The notes under the pieces were generated by a model, which saw nothing but the letters and a program-made list of their open reading frames with translations, was not told where the DNA came from and ran no database searches. A DNA stretch of 64,000 nucleotides, from assembly GCA_963766345.1 (NCBI GenBank), contig CAVXZL010000012.1, forward strand, positions 992,001-1,056,000, given 5' to 3'. Origin of the DNA: DASVFB01 sp963766345 (GTDB taxonomy: Bacteria; Actinomycetota; Thermoleophilia; Gaiellales; Gaiellaceae). The position numbers were made by a program, and so were the translations under genes. Below, in pieces: positions 9,559 through 17,475 of the stretch. Within the stretch, counting starts at the first letter, position 1; each line of letters opens with the position of its first letter.

Positions 9559-10575
9559 CTAGCCCTGAACCTTCTTGAGCGTCTTCTCCGAGGCGCTGAG
9601 CACCAACGGAGGCACCTGGAGGAAACGCAGCGCCGGGCCGTACTTCTTCACGCCGCCCGTCATCCCCCAGAAGACGAACTTGCGCAGCGCGGCGGCGTTC
9701 TCGCTCTTCGTCGGCAGGATCACGTACGTGAAGGTCGAGATCGGGTACGCGAGCGGCGCGGCCTTCGGATCGACGATCGAGATCTTGTTGTCGGGCGTCA
9801 CGCGCTTCACGGTCTCCATGGCCGCCCTGATCTGCCTCGTGCCGGGAAGCTGGTACTTCCCCGACTTGTTCTTCACCGAGAAGAAGCTGAAGTGACTCTT
9901 CACCGCGAAGGCGACGTCGACGTACGTGATCCCGCCGTTCGTGCGCGAGAGCACGGCGGAGACGCCTGACGATCCGCGGCCGCCGACGCCCGCCTGGAAG
10001 TTCACCTGAGTTCCGACGCCGACCTTCGACTTGAACGTGCCGCTGACCTTCGAGAGGTAGTCGGTGAAGTTGTAGGTGGTGCCGCTTCCGTCCGAGCGGA
10101 AGATCGGCGTGATGTCGGTGCCGGGGAGGTTGACGCCCGGGTTGAGCTTCTTGATCGCGGCGTCGTTCCACTTCTTGACGGTGCCGAGGAAGATGTTCGC
10201 GAGCACCGTGCCCGTGATCTTCAGGTGCGGCGGTGCGCCCGCCAGGTTGTAGGCCACCGACGTGCCCGACGCCGTCCACGGGATCTGGACGCAGCCGTTG
10301 CAGGCGTTGAACTGGTCGGGAGTCAGCGGCGCGTCGCTCGCGCCGAAGTCGACGCTCCGGTTCGTGATCGCCTGGATGCCGCCGCCGGATCCGATCGGGT
10401 TGTAGTCGACGTGGACGCCGGTGGCCGCCTCGTAGGGCTGCTGCCAGTTCTGCACGAGGGGTGACACGAACGTGCTGCCTGCGCCCTTGAGTGTGAGCCC
10501 CTTGGACGTCGCGGCCGCGCTCGTGGCGAAGACCGCGGCGACCGCAATCGCCGTGAGGGCAACGAAGTGCTTCAA
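9559..10575 (-). CDS. pstS: Phosphate-binding protein of the Pst ABC transporter
   Basis: Exported high-affinity phosphate-binding protein, 338 residues. The start is TTG at 10573-10575, directly after a strong AGGAGGAGAAGG ribosome site; the in-frame codons further upstream have no such site. The signal peptide LKHFVALTAIAVAAVFATSA is followed by the ligand-site sequence LKGAGSTFVSPL, GSGGGI, VDFGASDAPL and RSDGSGTTYNFTDYL, all PstS hallmarks. No lipobox Cys is seen at the cleavage region, so it may be secreted or anchored another way. It is transcribed away from pstCAB-phoU, with a PHO box in the 141-bp space between. Divergent placement of pstS is unusual; it most often heads the pstSCAB operon. 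Confidence 0.95.
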   Translation of the reverse strand: MKHFVALTAIAVAAVFATSAAATSKGLTLKGAGSTFVSPLVQNWQQPYEAATGVHVDYNPIGSGGGIQAITNRSVDFGASDAPLTPDQFNACNGCVQIPWTASGTSVAYNLAGAPPHLKITGTVLANIFLGTVKKWNDAAIKKLNPGVNLPGTDITPIFRSDGSGTTYNFTDYLSKVSGTFKSKVGVGTQVNFQAGVGGRGSSGVSAVLSRTNGGITYVDVAFAVKSHFSFFSVKNKSGKYQLPGTRQIRAAMETVKRVTPDNKISIVDPKAAPLAYPISTFTYVILPTKSENAAALRKFVFWGMTGGVKKYGPALRFLQVPPLVLSASEKTLKKVQG

Positions 10576-10647
10576 GATCCTTCTCCTCCTGAGTCGGGTG
10601 ATCGACGCAAGCTTCGCGACACGCATTCGCGGCATGGGCAAAGGCTC

Positions 10648-10680
10648 GGTGCCGTTCCGGTGACGAAGTGGTGAACAGCC
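10648..10680. promoter_or_regulatory. PHO box between pstS and pstC (three 11-bp direct repeats)
   Basis: Three repeats begin GGTG at 10648, 10659 and 10670, exactly 11 bp apart. On the minus strand the cores read GTTCACC, GTCACC and GGCACC. This is the architecture of PhoB/PhoP operators, and the GTTCACC core matches the actinobacterial PhoP repeat. A weaker fourth unit may start at 10637. The site is 73-105 bp before pstS and 37-69 bp before pstC, so it can serve both. Confidence 0.85.
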
Positions 10681-10716
10681 GCTTCCCGCCTCGCCCAGGC
10701 CACTACTGTCGGCCTC

Positions 10717-11694
10717 GTGAGCGCACCCGCGGCACGCACACCGGGGCGCATCGTCTCGCTCGGACGCCGTCGGTTGGGCGATCGGATCGGCGACGGCCTG
10801 CTGTACGGCTTGACCGCTGCTGCCGCAATGGCCACGATCGTCGTCGTCGTCCTGATCGCGTACGAGCTCGTCAAGCACGCGTGGGCGGCGATCGACGAGT
10901 TCGGGCTCGGGTTCGTGACGTCACGCGCCTGGGATCCCGTGAAGTCGAACTTCGGCGCCCTCGACTTCATCTACGGGACGGCGTACACCTCGTTCCTCGC
11001 GATGTTGCTCGCGGCTCCGCTCGCGATCGGGATCGCCCTCTTCCTGAGCGAGATCGCACCGCGCGGAGTCCGCGGCGTGATCGGCACGCTCGTCGAGCTG
11101 CTCGCCGCGATTCCGAGCGTCGTCATCGGGCTGTGGGGAATCTTCGTGCTGGGGCCGTTCGTCAACGATCACCTCGGCCCGTTCCTGCAGCGCACGCTCG
11201 GCTTCTTGCCGTTCTTCAAGGGCGAGCCGCAACTCACCGGCTACCTGCCTGCGGTGATCGTGCTGACGATCATGATCATCCCGATCACCGCGGCCGTCGC
11301 GCGCGAGCTCTTCCTCTCGGTGCCGAGCGACGTGGAGGAGGCCGCGCTCGCACTCGGCGCGACGCGCTGGGAGATGATCCGCGGCGTCGTTCTGCCGCAT
11401 ACGAAGGGCGGGCTCGTCGCGGCAGTCATGCTCGGGCTCGGCCGCGCCGTCGGCGAGGCGATCGCAGTCACGCAGGTGATCGGCGACACGCTCGGCATCC
11501 ACATCTCGCTGTTCGAGAACGGCGACACGCTCGCGAGCCGCATTGCCTCGCAGTACCAGGCTGCCGCGACGAACATCCACATCGCCTCGCTCGTCTATCT
11601 CGCGCTCGTCCTGCTCGTCTTCTCGCTCGTGACGAACATCGCCGCGCAGGTAATCGTGCGCAGGTTCGAGTTCCAGCGCGCGGGAGGCAGCTGA
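10717..11694 (+). CDS. pstC: Phosphate ABC transporter permease
   Basis: A 325-residue inner-membrane permease, one half of the Pst channel. Six hydrophobic spans are visible, with the permease coupling loop EEAALALGATRWEMIRGVVL facing PstB and the LLAAIPSVVIGLWGIF segment typical of PstC. GTG at 10717 has no clear ribosome site. It is the first gene of pstC-pstA-pstB-phoU, whose members overlap by 3-4 bp (its TGA overlaps the pstA ATG). The PHO box 37-69 bp upstream predicts induction by phosphate starvation. Confidence 0.96.
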   Translation: MSAPAARTPGRIVSLGRRRLGDRIGDGLLYGLTAAAAMATIVVVVLIAYELVKHAWAAIDEFGLGFVTSRAWDPVKSNFGALDFIYGTAYTSFLAMLLAAPLAIGIALFLSEIAPRGVRGVIGTLVELLAAIPSVVIGLWGIFVLGPFVNDHLGPFLQRTLGFLPFFKGEPQLTGYLPAVIVLTIMIIPITAAVARELFLSVPSDVEEAALALGATRWEMIRGVVLPHTKGGLVAAVMLGLGRAVGEAIAVTQVIGDTLGIHISLFENGDTLASRIASQYQAAATNIHIASLVYLALVLLVFSLVTNIAAQVIVRRFEFQRAGGS

Positions 11695-12578
11695 TGGCAC
11701 GCGAGGCCTACTCGCTCGAGCCGACGCCGCAGCTGCGGCGGCGCAAGCTCGTCAACCTGCTGATGGAGATCTTGATGGTGGCGGCTGCGCTGGCGGCCGT
11801 CGCCGCGCTCGTGCTCGTCGTCGTGTCCGTGATCGAGCGCGGCCACGGCGCCCTGAGCTGGGACTTCTTCACGAAGCCGCCGGCGACCGGCTTCTTTTCC
11901 AGCGGCGGCGGCGGCATCGCGAACGCGATCGTCGGGACGATCGTCATCGTGGGCTGCGCGACGGTGGTCGCCCTGCCGACCGGGATCCTCGTCGCGATCT
12001 ACACGTCGGAGTTCGCGCCGCGCGAGGTACGGCGCTTCGTGAGCTTCGTGCTCGACATCCTCAACGGGATGCCGTCGATCGTGATCGGAATTTTCATCTT
12101 CGGCCTCGTCGTCCTCGCGCACGGGCAGAGCGCGATCGCGGGCGGCATCGCGCTGTCGATCATCATGCTGCCGCTCGTCGCGCGCGCGACCCAGGAGGTG
12201 CTCGCGCTCGTGCCCGAGTCGCTGCGCGAGGCGAGCTTTGCGCTCGGCGTCAGCCGCTGGCGCACGGTCACCGGCGTGATCCTTCCGACCACTTTCGGCG
12301 GCATTCTCACCGGGACGACGCTCGCGATCGCGCGCGCAGCCGGCGAGACCGCCCCACTGCTCTTCACGTGCGCCTTGACGACGAACCAGATCAGCTGGGA
12401 TCCCCGGGTGGCTCTCCAGTCGATCCCACTGACGATCTTCGAGGACCTCGAGCAGCCGGACCCCGCGCTACACGAGCAGGCGTGGGCGGCTGCGCTCGTG
12501 CTGATGGCGTTCGTCCTGGTCGTCAGCGTCCTGTCGAAGGCCGCGCTTGCACGTAGCCGCAGAAAGCTCTCGAGATGA
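11694..12578 (+). CDS. pstA: Phosphate ABC transporter permease
   Basis: A 294-residue permease pairing with PstC. After a cytoplasmic N-terminus (MAREAYSLEPTPQLRRRKLV) come six membrane spans. The EAA-type loop is LREASFALGVSRWRTVTGVIL, and LNGMPSIVIGIFIFGL corresponds to the PstC segment. ATG at 11694 overlaps the pstC stop codon (TGATG), and its TGA overlaps the pstB ATG, so translation is coupled along the operon. The open frame upstream of 11694 is antisense-like filler within pstC and was not used. Confidence 0.96.
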   Translation: MAREAYSLEPTPQLRRRKLVNLLMEILMVAAALAAVAALVLVVVSVIERGHGALSWDFFTKPPATGFFSSGGGGIANAIVGTIVIVGCATVVALPTGILVAIYTSEFAPREVRRFVSFVLDILNGMPSIVIGIFIFGLVVLAHGQSAIAGGIALSIIMLPLVARATQEVLALVPESLREASFALGVSRWRTVTGVILPTTFGGILTGTTLAIARAAGETAPLLFTCALTTNQISWDPRVALQSIPLTIFEDLEQPDPALHEQAWAAALVLMAFVLVVSVLSKAALARSRRKLSR

Positions 12579-13432
12579 CCGACATGAAGGAGGGTACGAT
12601 CGCCGCCGTGGCACCGATCGAAGTCGCGCAGCGCGAGAGCGTCTCGACGGCCCGGAAGGAGACGGTCTTCGAGGTTCGCGACCTCACGGTGCTCTACGGC
12701 AAGAGCCCGGCGATCGCGGGAGTCAACCTCGAGATCTACCGCAACATGGTCACGGCGCTGATCGGGCCGTCCGGCTGCGGCAAGAGCACGTTCATCCGCA
12801 CGCTGAACCGCATGAACGACCTCATCGCCGGCGCGCGCGTCGAGGGCGAGGTCCTCTACCACGGCCAGAACCTCTACGGCCCCGGTGTCGATCCCGTCTC
12901 GGTCCGGCGTTGGATCGGGATGGTCTTCCAGAAGCCGAACCCGTTCCCGAAGTCGATCTACGACAACATCGCCTGGGGCCCGCGGATGCTCGGCATGCGC
13001 AAGGGCCTCGACGAGCGCGTCGAGCGCGCGCTCACGCAGGCCGCGCTCTGGGACGAGGTGAAGGACCGGCTGAAGCGCAGCGCGCTCGCGCTCTCGGGCG
13101 GACAACAGCAGCGTCTCTGCATCGCCCGCGCGCTCGCCGTCGAGCCCGACGTGATCCTGCTCGACGAGCCGGCGTCCGCTCTGGATCCGATCGCGACGTC
13201 GAGCATCGAAGACCTCGTCCACGAGCTCAAGCGCGACTACACGATCGTGATCGTCACGCACAACATGCAACAGGCGGCGCGCGTCGCCGACATGACCGCG
13301 TTCTTCAGCCTCGACGTGCACGAGGACGGCTCGCGCAACGGCATCCTCGTCGAGTACGACGTGACGCAGAAGATCTTCACTCAGCCCGGCGACTCGCGGA
13401 CGGAGGGGTACGTGACCGGACGCTTCGGATGA
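12575..13432 (+). CDS. pstB: Phosphate ABC transporter ATP-binding protein
   Basis: A 285-residue ATPase that energises phosphate import. Walker A GPSGCGKST is at 64-72, then the PstB-type sequence TLNRMNDL, the Q-loop VFQKPNPFPKSIYDNIAWG (the PNPFP motif is characteristic of PstB), the signature LSGGQQQRLCIARAL, Walker B VILLDEPASALDP and the switch His in THNMQQAARVAD. The first 30 residues form an extra, poorly ordered N-terminus; ATG at 12575 overlaps the pstA stop (ATGA). An alternative later start is possible but would lose coupling. Confidence 0.97.
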   Translation: MTDMKEGTIAAVAPIEVAQRESVSTARKETVFEVRDLTVLYGKSPAIAGVNLEIYRNMVTALIGPSGCGKSTFIRTLNRMNDLIAGARVEGEVLYHGQNLYGPGVDPVSVRRWIGMVFQKPNPFPKSIYDNIAWGPRMLGMRKGLDERVERALTQAALWDEVKDRLKRSALALSGGQQQRLCIARALAVEPDVILLDEPASALDPIATSSIEDLVHELKRDYTIVIVTHNMQQAARVADMTAFFSLDVHEDGSRNGILVEYDVTQKIFTQPGDSRTEGYVTGRFG

Positions 13433-14094
13433 GGATCTCGTTCCAGGAGGAGCTCGACGGCACCGAGGCCACGCTCCAGGAGGAAGGAGAGCTCGTCCTC
13501 CGTGCGCTCCGCGGCGCGCTCAACGCTCTTTGGGAGCAGGACAGTGAGCTCGCGGACGAGGTGATCTCGTTCGACGACGAGATCGACCAGACCTACGCCG
13601 ACATCCACCACGGAATCGAGGTGCTGCTCGCGCGACAGACGCCGGTCGCGAGCGACCTCCGGCTCGTGCTCGCCCTGCTCCACTCGAATCTGCACCTCGA
13701 GCGCATGGGCGACTACTGCGTGACGATCGCGAAGCTGATGAAGCTCGTCTCCGCTGTCGAGCCCGAGCCCGCGCTCGTGGATGCGTTCGCGGACATGGGC
13801 ACGCGTGCGGAGGGCATGATCCGCGTCGCGCTCGACTCTTTCGCGGAGCGGGACCTCGAGCAGGCGAGCTCGCTCGTGGAGCTCGACGAGCTGATCGACC
13901 GTGCAAACCGCCGCGTCGTCGGGCAGGTGCTCGCGCTCGCAGCCGACCCCGAGCGGCTCGAGTGGGGACTGCGGATGATCACGGTGTCGCGGTGCCTCGA
14001 GCGAATCGGCGACCACGCCGTCGACATCGGCGAGCAGGTCGCGTACCTCGTCACGGGCGAGTTCCGCGAGTTCACCGACGCTTCACGCGGCTGA
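13429..14094 (+). CDS. phoU: Phosphate signalling protein PhoU
   Basis: A 221-residue two-repeat helical bundle starting MRISFQEELDGTEATLQEEG. Each half carries the PhoU signature: LERMGDYCVTIAKL near 102-115 and LERIGDHAVDIGEQVAYLVTG near the end. PhoU links the Pst transporter to the PhoR-type kinase and represses the regulon when phosphate is plentiful. ATG at 13429 overlaps the pstB stop (ATGA). Its last codons are followed 8 bp later by the aquaporin start, so the aquaporin is probably read from the same transcript. Confidence 0.95.
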   Translation: MRISFQEELDGTEATLQEEGELVLRALRGALNALWEQDSELADEVISFDDEIDQTYADIHHGIEVLLARQTPVASDLRLVLALLHSNLHLERMGDYCVTIAKLMKLVSAVEPEPALVDAFADMGTRAEGMIRVALDSFAERDLEQASSLVELDELIDRANRRVVGQVLALAADPERLEWGLRMITVSRCLERIGDHAVDIGEQVAYLVTGEFREFTDASRG

Positions 14095-14102
14095 GGCGCG
14101 TC

Positions 14103-14831
14103 ATGCCACGGCAGCCGCTCGATCGCGCGCAAGCGAGGCGCGCCGCGGCCGAATTCGTCGGCACGTTCGCGCTCGTCTTCGCGGGTTGCGGAGCCGTGAT
14201 GGTGAACGCGAAGACCGGCGAGCTCGGTCACGTCGGCGTCGCCTTCACCTTCGGCCTCGTGATCATGGCGATGATCTACGTGGTCGGGCACGTCTCCGGA
14301 GCGCATTTCAACCCCGCTGTCACGTTCGCGTTCTCCCTCAGCCGCCACTTCCCCTGGCCGCGCGCCTTCGCTTACTGGACAGCGCAGTTGCTCGGGGCGC
14401 TCGCGGCTGCATTGCTCCTGCACGCGTCGCTCGGCGACATCGCGGACGTCGGTGCAACGCTGCCCTCGGGCTCGCAGGGTCAGTCGTTCCTCTGGGAGTT
14501 CCTCATGACGTTCTTCCTGATGTTCGTGATCATGGCCGTGGCCACCGACACGCGCGCGGTCGGCGAGGCCGCTGCGATCGCGATCGGCGGCACGGTCGGT
14601 CTCGACGCGATGTTCGGAGGACCGATCTCCGGCGCCTCGATGAATCCGTTTCGCTCGCTCGCGCCGGCTCTCGTCTCGGGGAACCTGCATGCGCTCTGGC
14701 TTTATCTGGTCGCTCCCGTTCTCGGCGCGGCGGCCGGCGCGCTGACCTACCAGTTCGTCCGCGGCGAGGCGATCGACTCGACTGCGGGCGACGATGCATC
14801 GCTACGCCCCGAGTGCCTCGATCGGCTCTAA
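14103..14831 (+). CDS. Aquaporin/MIP-family channel with altered second NPA motif
   Basis: A 242-residue six-helix channel. The first NPA box is intact (SGAHFNPAVTF, 70-72), but the second reads NPF (GASMNPFRSLAPAL, 181-183), followed by the usual Arg at 184. The ar/R-filter Arg is therefore kept while a pore-lining Ala is replaced by Phe. ATG at 14103 is 8 bp after phoU, suggesting the same transcript. Bacterial aquaglyceroporins often accompany phosphate/arsenic genes, where they can export As(III), and an arsenate reductase lies 4 kb away. Whether this one moves water, glycerol or arsenite is not decidable here. Its last 30 bp overlap the end of the convergent ATP-grasp gene. Confidence 0.9.
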   Translation: MPRQPLDRAQARRAAAEFVGTFALVFAGCGAVMVNAKTGELGHVGVAFTFGLVIMAMIYVVGHVSGAHFNPAVTFAFSLSRHFPWPRAFAYWTAQLLGALAAALLLHASLGDIADVGATLPSGSQGQSFLWEFLMTFFLMFVIMAVATDTRAVGEAAAIAIGGTVGLDAMFGGPISGASMNPFRSLAPALVSGNLHALWLYLVAPVLGAAAGALTYQFVRGEAIDSTAGDDASLRPECLDRL

Positions 14832-15680
14832 CGGCAGCACGGGTTCGCTGTTGAGCCTCGAGACGAGAGCCCGCATCGCAGCCGCGTAGACGTCGTCGCT
14901 TCGCGAGTACATCGGCGCGAAGTCGACCGCGCCGTTCAACTCGAGCACGACGTGCCGTCCCGGCCCGACCGGCAGCAGGTCGACTCCGACCAGGTCGGCG
15001 CCGATCGCGGCCGCCGCTGCGATCGCGAGCTCGCATGCCGCGGGCGACGGATCTGCGCGGAAGCGCGTCGCGCCCAGCGCGACGTTCGTGCGCCACTCCC
15101 CCTGCGGAGCAACGCGCTTGACCGCGCCGATCACGTCGCCCGCGGCAACGACGACGCGCAAGTCGTGCCCGAGCGGCGGCACGAGCTGCTGCACGATCGC
15201 TCCGGTGGCCGCGAACCACTTGCGCGTCCGGAGAACGTCGAGCGCGCGGCGGTACACGAGCTCGTTCGGGCAGAGCATGACGTCGCGGCCCCAGCTTCCG
15301 TAGCGCGGTTTGACGACGAGCGGGAACGGCAGCGGCGCCTGCGCGTCGGCGCTGAATACTGCCTGCGTGCGTGGATGCGGCAGCGCAGCTCCGCCGAGCG
15401 CGCTCGCAGTCGCGAGCTTGTCGTGCGCGAGATGCAGCGCGAGCGGTGGATTCAACATGGCGACGCCGCGTGACTCGAGAAGCTCGAGGTGAGCGACGCC
15501 GTCCTCGATGCCGTCGAGCGACGGCAGGACGTCGAGCCGGCCGAGCGCCGCGTCCGCGGCGCTGACCTCGCGCGCCGCTTCCTCCGGGGCGACGACGAAG
15601 CCTCGGACGCCTCGCGGCGCTGCGTCCGCGAGGCGGAGGCTCGTTTCGGTCGCGCGCCGGCTGACGATGGCGAGCTTCAC
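14802..15680 (-). CDS. RimK/LysX-like ATP-grasp ligase
   Basis: A 292-residue ATP-grasp enzyme of the RimK/LysX type, which joins an amino acid or glutamate to a carboxylate using ATP. It opens with GTG at 15680 (VKLAIVSRRATETSLRLAD). The ATP-binding lysine loop is PLVVKPRYGSWGRDVML, the middle region AIVQQLVPPLGHDLRVVV is the usual 'i.q.fi......D.Rv.v', and the metal site is VLELNGAVDFAPMY, where RimK proteins have E-[VL]-N. The substrate cannot be read from the sequence. A hairpin (15696-15725) lies between it and upstream phoX, so it probably has its own promoter. Its 3' end overlaps the aquaporin gene convergently by 30 bp. Confidence 0.82.
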   Translation of the reverse strand: MKLAIVSRRATETSLRLADAAPRGVRGFVVAPEEAAREVSAADAALGRLDVLPSLDGIEDGVAHLELLESRGVAMLNPPLALHLAHDKLATASALGGAALPHPRTQAVFSADAQAPLPFPLVVKPRYGSWGRDVMLCPNELVYRRALDVLRTRKWFAATGAIVQQLVPPLGHDLRVVVAAGDVIGAVKRVAPQGEWRTNVALGATRFRADPSPAACELAIAAAAAIGADLVGVDLLPVGPGRHVVLELNGAVDFAPMYSRSDDVYAAAMRALVSRLNSEPVLPLEPIEALGA

Positions 15681-15695
15681 GAAAGGGATGGTGCG

Positions 15696-15725
15696 GCCTC
15701 GACGCCCGCGGTTGGGCGTCGAGGC
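15696..15725 (-). terminator. Perfect 12-bp-stem hairpin after phoX
   Basis: Arms 15696-15707 and 15714-15725 are exact reverse complements with a 6-base loop. It lies 37 bp beyond the phoX stop and 16 bp before the ATP-grasp start on the same strand. No U-run follows, as is common for actinobacterial terminators. Confidence 0.7.
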
Positions 15726-15762
15726 GGTGAAAGACTGGTTTATAGGCGGGAAATGCTTCCGC

Positions 15763-17379
15763 TCAGCGCGACGCGCGGACAACCTCGTACGTCGCGTTGT
15801 CCCCGTGCTGCTGTGTGTAGAAGAAGCGCCACTTCCCGTCTGGATGCCAGACGCGCGGGACTTTGGCGCCGAGGATGCCGTCCTTGCCGGGATCGCCGTC
15901 CGACGCGTACGTGCCGGTGATCTCGTTGTCACCGTCGTTCTTGCCGAAGCCGGAGGGAACGGCGCTCGCGTCGACCGTCGCCGAGGCGTCGCGACCTTCC
16001 GCGAGCCAGCGAACGGGCTTGTTCGCCGGATTGGAGTAGTCGACCCGCGTGTCGAACACGAATCCGGAATCGAGCGCGTTTCGCTGCCCGTGCAACGTGT
16101 CGCCCGCGTCCTCGACGAACGTGAGGAGATCCTTCGACAGGAAGGCGACGTTGTCGAAGCCGGCATGCGCCTGGTCGCCCTTGTAGAAGATCGTCAACTT
16201 GCCGGTGTCGGCCGACGGGTCCTTCTGCGTCAGCCTGAACACGGAGGTCCACCCGCCGCAGCAGTCGTCCTCGACGCTGGTCGCGTTCGTGTCACCGGTC
16301 TCGTCGAAGTAGAAGTCCTCGAACTGCGAGCCCGGCCGGAAGAGGCCGTTTTCAGGCCGCTTGAACGGCGTCCCGTTCTTCAGCTTCGCCGCTGTGTTCG
16401 CGTCGAAGGACGCGTGGCCGTCGACGTCGGTGTCGTGGACAATGACCCAACGGGTGTCGAAGACCCTGCCGAACGTGTGCAGCGCCACCTGGTCCGGCGA
16501 CTGCAGCGCCGACTGCGTCGCCTGTGTGATCGGCGTCCCGTCCGCGTGCAGTACCTGCAGCACCTGGAGCTGGCCGTTGTGCAGGTCGCCCGGATGCCTC
16601 GGTACGTAGCGGTAGACGAAGCTGTTCGGCGTCCGGGCGACCGTGCCCGGCTTGTTCGCGCCGCCGATGTCCTCGACGATCCAGATGTTCCCGTCGGAGT
16701 CGTCCTGGATGCCCTCGTAGCCGCCGCGGCCGAGCGCGCCCGAGACGTCCTCGACCGTCGACGGGTAATCCGGCGTCGCGGCGTACGTCGCGGCATTCTG
16801 GTTCTCGGTTGTGAACAGCAGCCGCTTCGCCCACGGGTCCCACGTCGAGCCGTCGATCGTCGCGAGCGGTTTTCCGTCCTTGTCCTGCGTGGCGAGCAGC
16901 GTTACGCGATGTGCCGCGTCGGCGTCGAGGTTGATGCGCGTGATGGAGCCCGGCGTGCCGGCTTCGTGACCCTGGAAGAGGAAGTGCGTCCCGTAGGCGT
17001 ACGCGACATCGGCGCCGGCAAGCCCCTTGTCGAAGACGAGGTACGTGTTCTTGTCCGGCTCCGTCTTGTGCGCCTCGTTCGCCGGCACCGCAGCAGTCGG
17101 CACCATCAGCGGCTGGCCGCCGGGGCCGAGGAGGTCGTTGTCGTAGCCGTAGTACGCGATCTCCGGCGCTGGATTCTCGACCTTCGTCGACCCCTGTGCC
17201 ACCGCGATCTGCGAGAGCTCCGGCGAAAGGATCGACGCGGGCGCATAGCCCGCCGATCTCGTGTTCGCCGACGGAACGCCTGTGACGTCGGTCGCCGGAT
17301 CGGCGAGCGCGACTGCACCCGCGATCGCGGCCGTGGTGAGCACGCCCGCGAGCGCGAGCGTCTTCTTACTGGCTCTCAT
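15763..17379 (-). CDS. PhoX/DUF839-like secreted phosphatase
   Basis: A 538-residue exported protein. ATG at 17379 follows GGGGAGGGA; the signal peptide is KKTLALAGVLTTAAIAGAVALA. The mature part has beta-propeller-like repeats with STWDPWAKRLLFTTENQ, YEGIQDDSDGNIWIVEDIGG, SPDQVALHTFGRVFDTRWV and SQFEDFYFDETGD. These acidic strand-loops (DDSDGNIWIVEDIGG, EDFYFDETGD) resemble the calcium/iron-coordinating elements of PhoX-type (DUF839) alkaline phosphatases. A PHO box 64-96 bp upstream strongly supports a phosphate-scavenging role. A Cys pair (DDCCGGW) is unusual. PhoX proteins normally leave through the Tat system, but no clear twin-Arg motif is seen, so the family call is good but not certain. 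Confidence 0.7.
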   Translation of the reverse strand: MRASKKTLALAGVLTTAAIAGAVALADPATDVTGVPSANTRSAGYAPASILSPELSQIAVAQGSTKVENPAPEIAYYGYDNDLLGPGGQPLMVPTAAVPANEAHKTEPDKNTYLVFDKGLAGADVAYAYGTHFLFQGHEAGTPGSITRINLDADAAHRVTLLATQDKDGKPLATIDGSTWDPWAKRLLFTTENQNAATYAATPDYPSTVEDVSGALGRGGYEGIQDDSDGNIWIVEDIGGANKPGTVARTPNSFVYRYVPRHPGDLHNGQLQVLQVLHADGTPITQATQSALQSPDQVALHTFGRVFDTRWVIVHDTDVDGHASFDANTAAKLKNGTPFKRPENGLFRPGSQFEDFYFDETGDTNATSVEDDCCGGWTSVFRLTQKDPSADTGKLTIFYKGDQAHAGFDNVAFLSKDLLTFVEDAGDTLHGQRNALDSGFVFDTRVDYSNPANKPVRWLAEGRDASATVDASAVPSGFGKNDGDNEITGTYASDGDPGKDGILGAKVPRVWHPDGKWRFFYTQQHGDNATYEVVRASR

Positions 17380-17442
17380 GTCCCTCCCCTAGTGCGAATG
17401 CATGAACGAACGCGACGCTAGGGCTGACGCGCGTCACGCCGT

Positions 17443-17475
17443 GGTTGCCTTCCGGTTGCGAGGAGGTGAACTAGA
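17443..17475 (-). promoter_or_regulatory. PHO box upstream of the PhoX-like gene
   Basis: Three repeats start at 17443, 17454 and 17465, exactly 11 bp apart. On the minus strand the cores read GTTCACC, GCAACC and GCAACC. Over 29 positions it matches the pstS/pstC box at 22. It is 64-96 bp before the phoX ATG and its distal end touches the uppP stop codon. Confidence 0.8.

Noticed and set aside
14070..14091. Two TTCAC repeats 11 bp apart before the aquaporin gene, as a possible PHO box
   Set aside because: Only two units are in phase, they lie within the phoU coding end (EFTDASRG), and they are only 12-33 bp from the ATG. Chance is a fair explanation.
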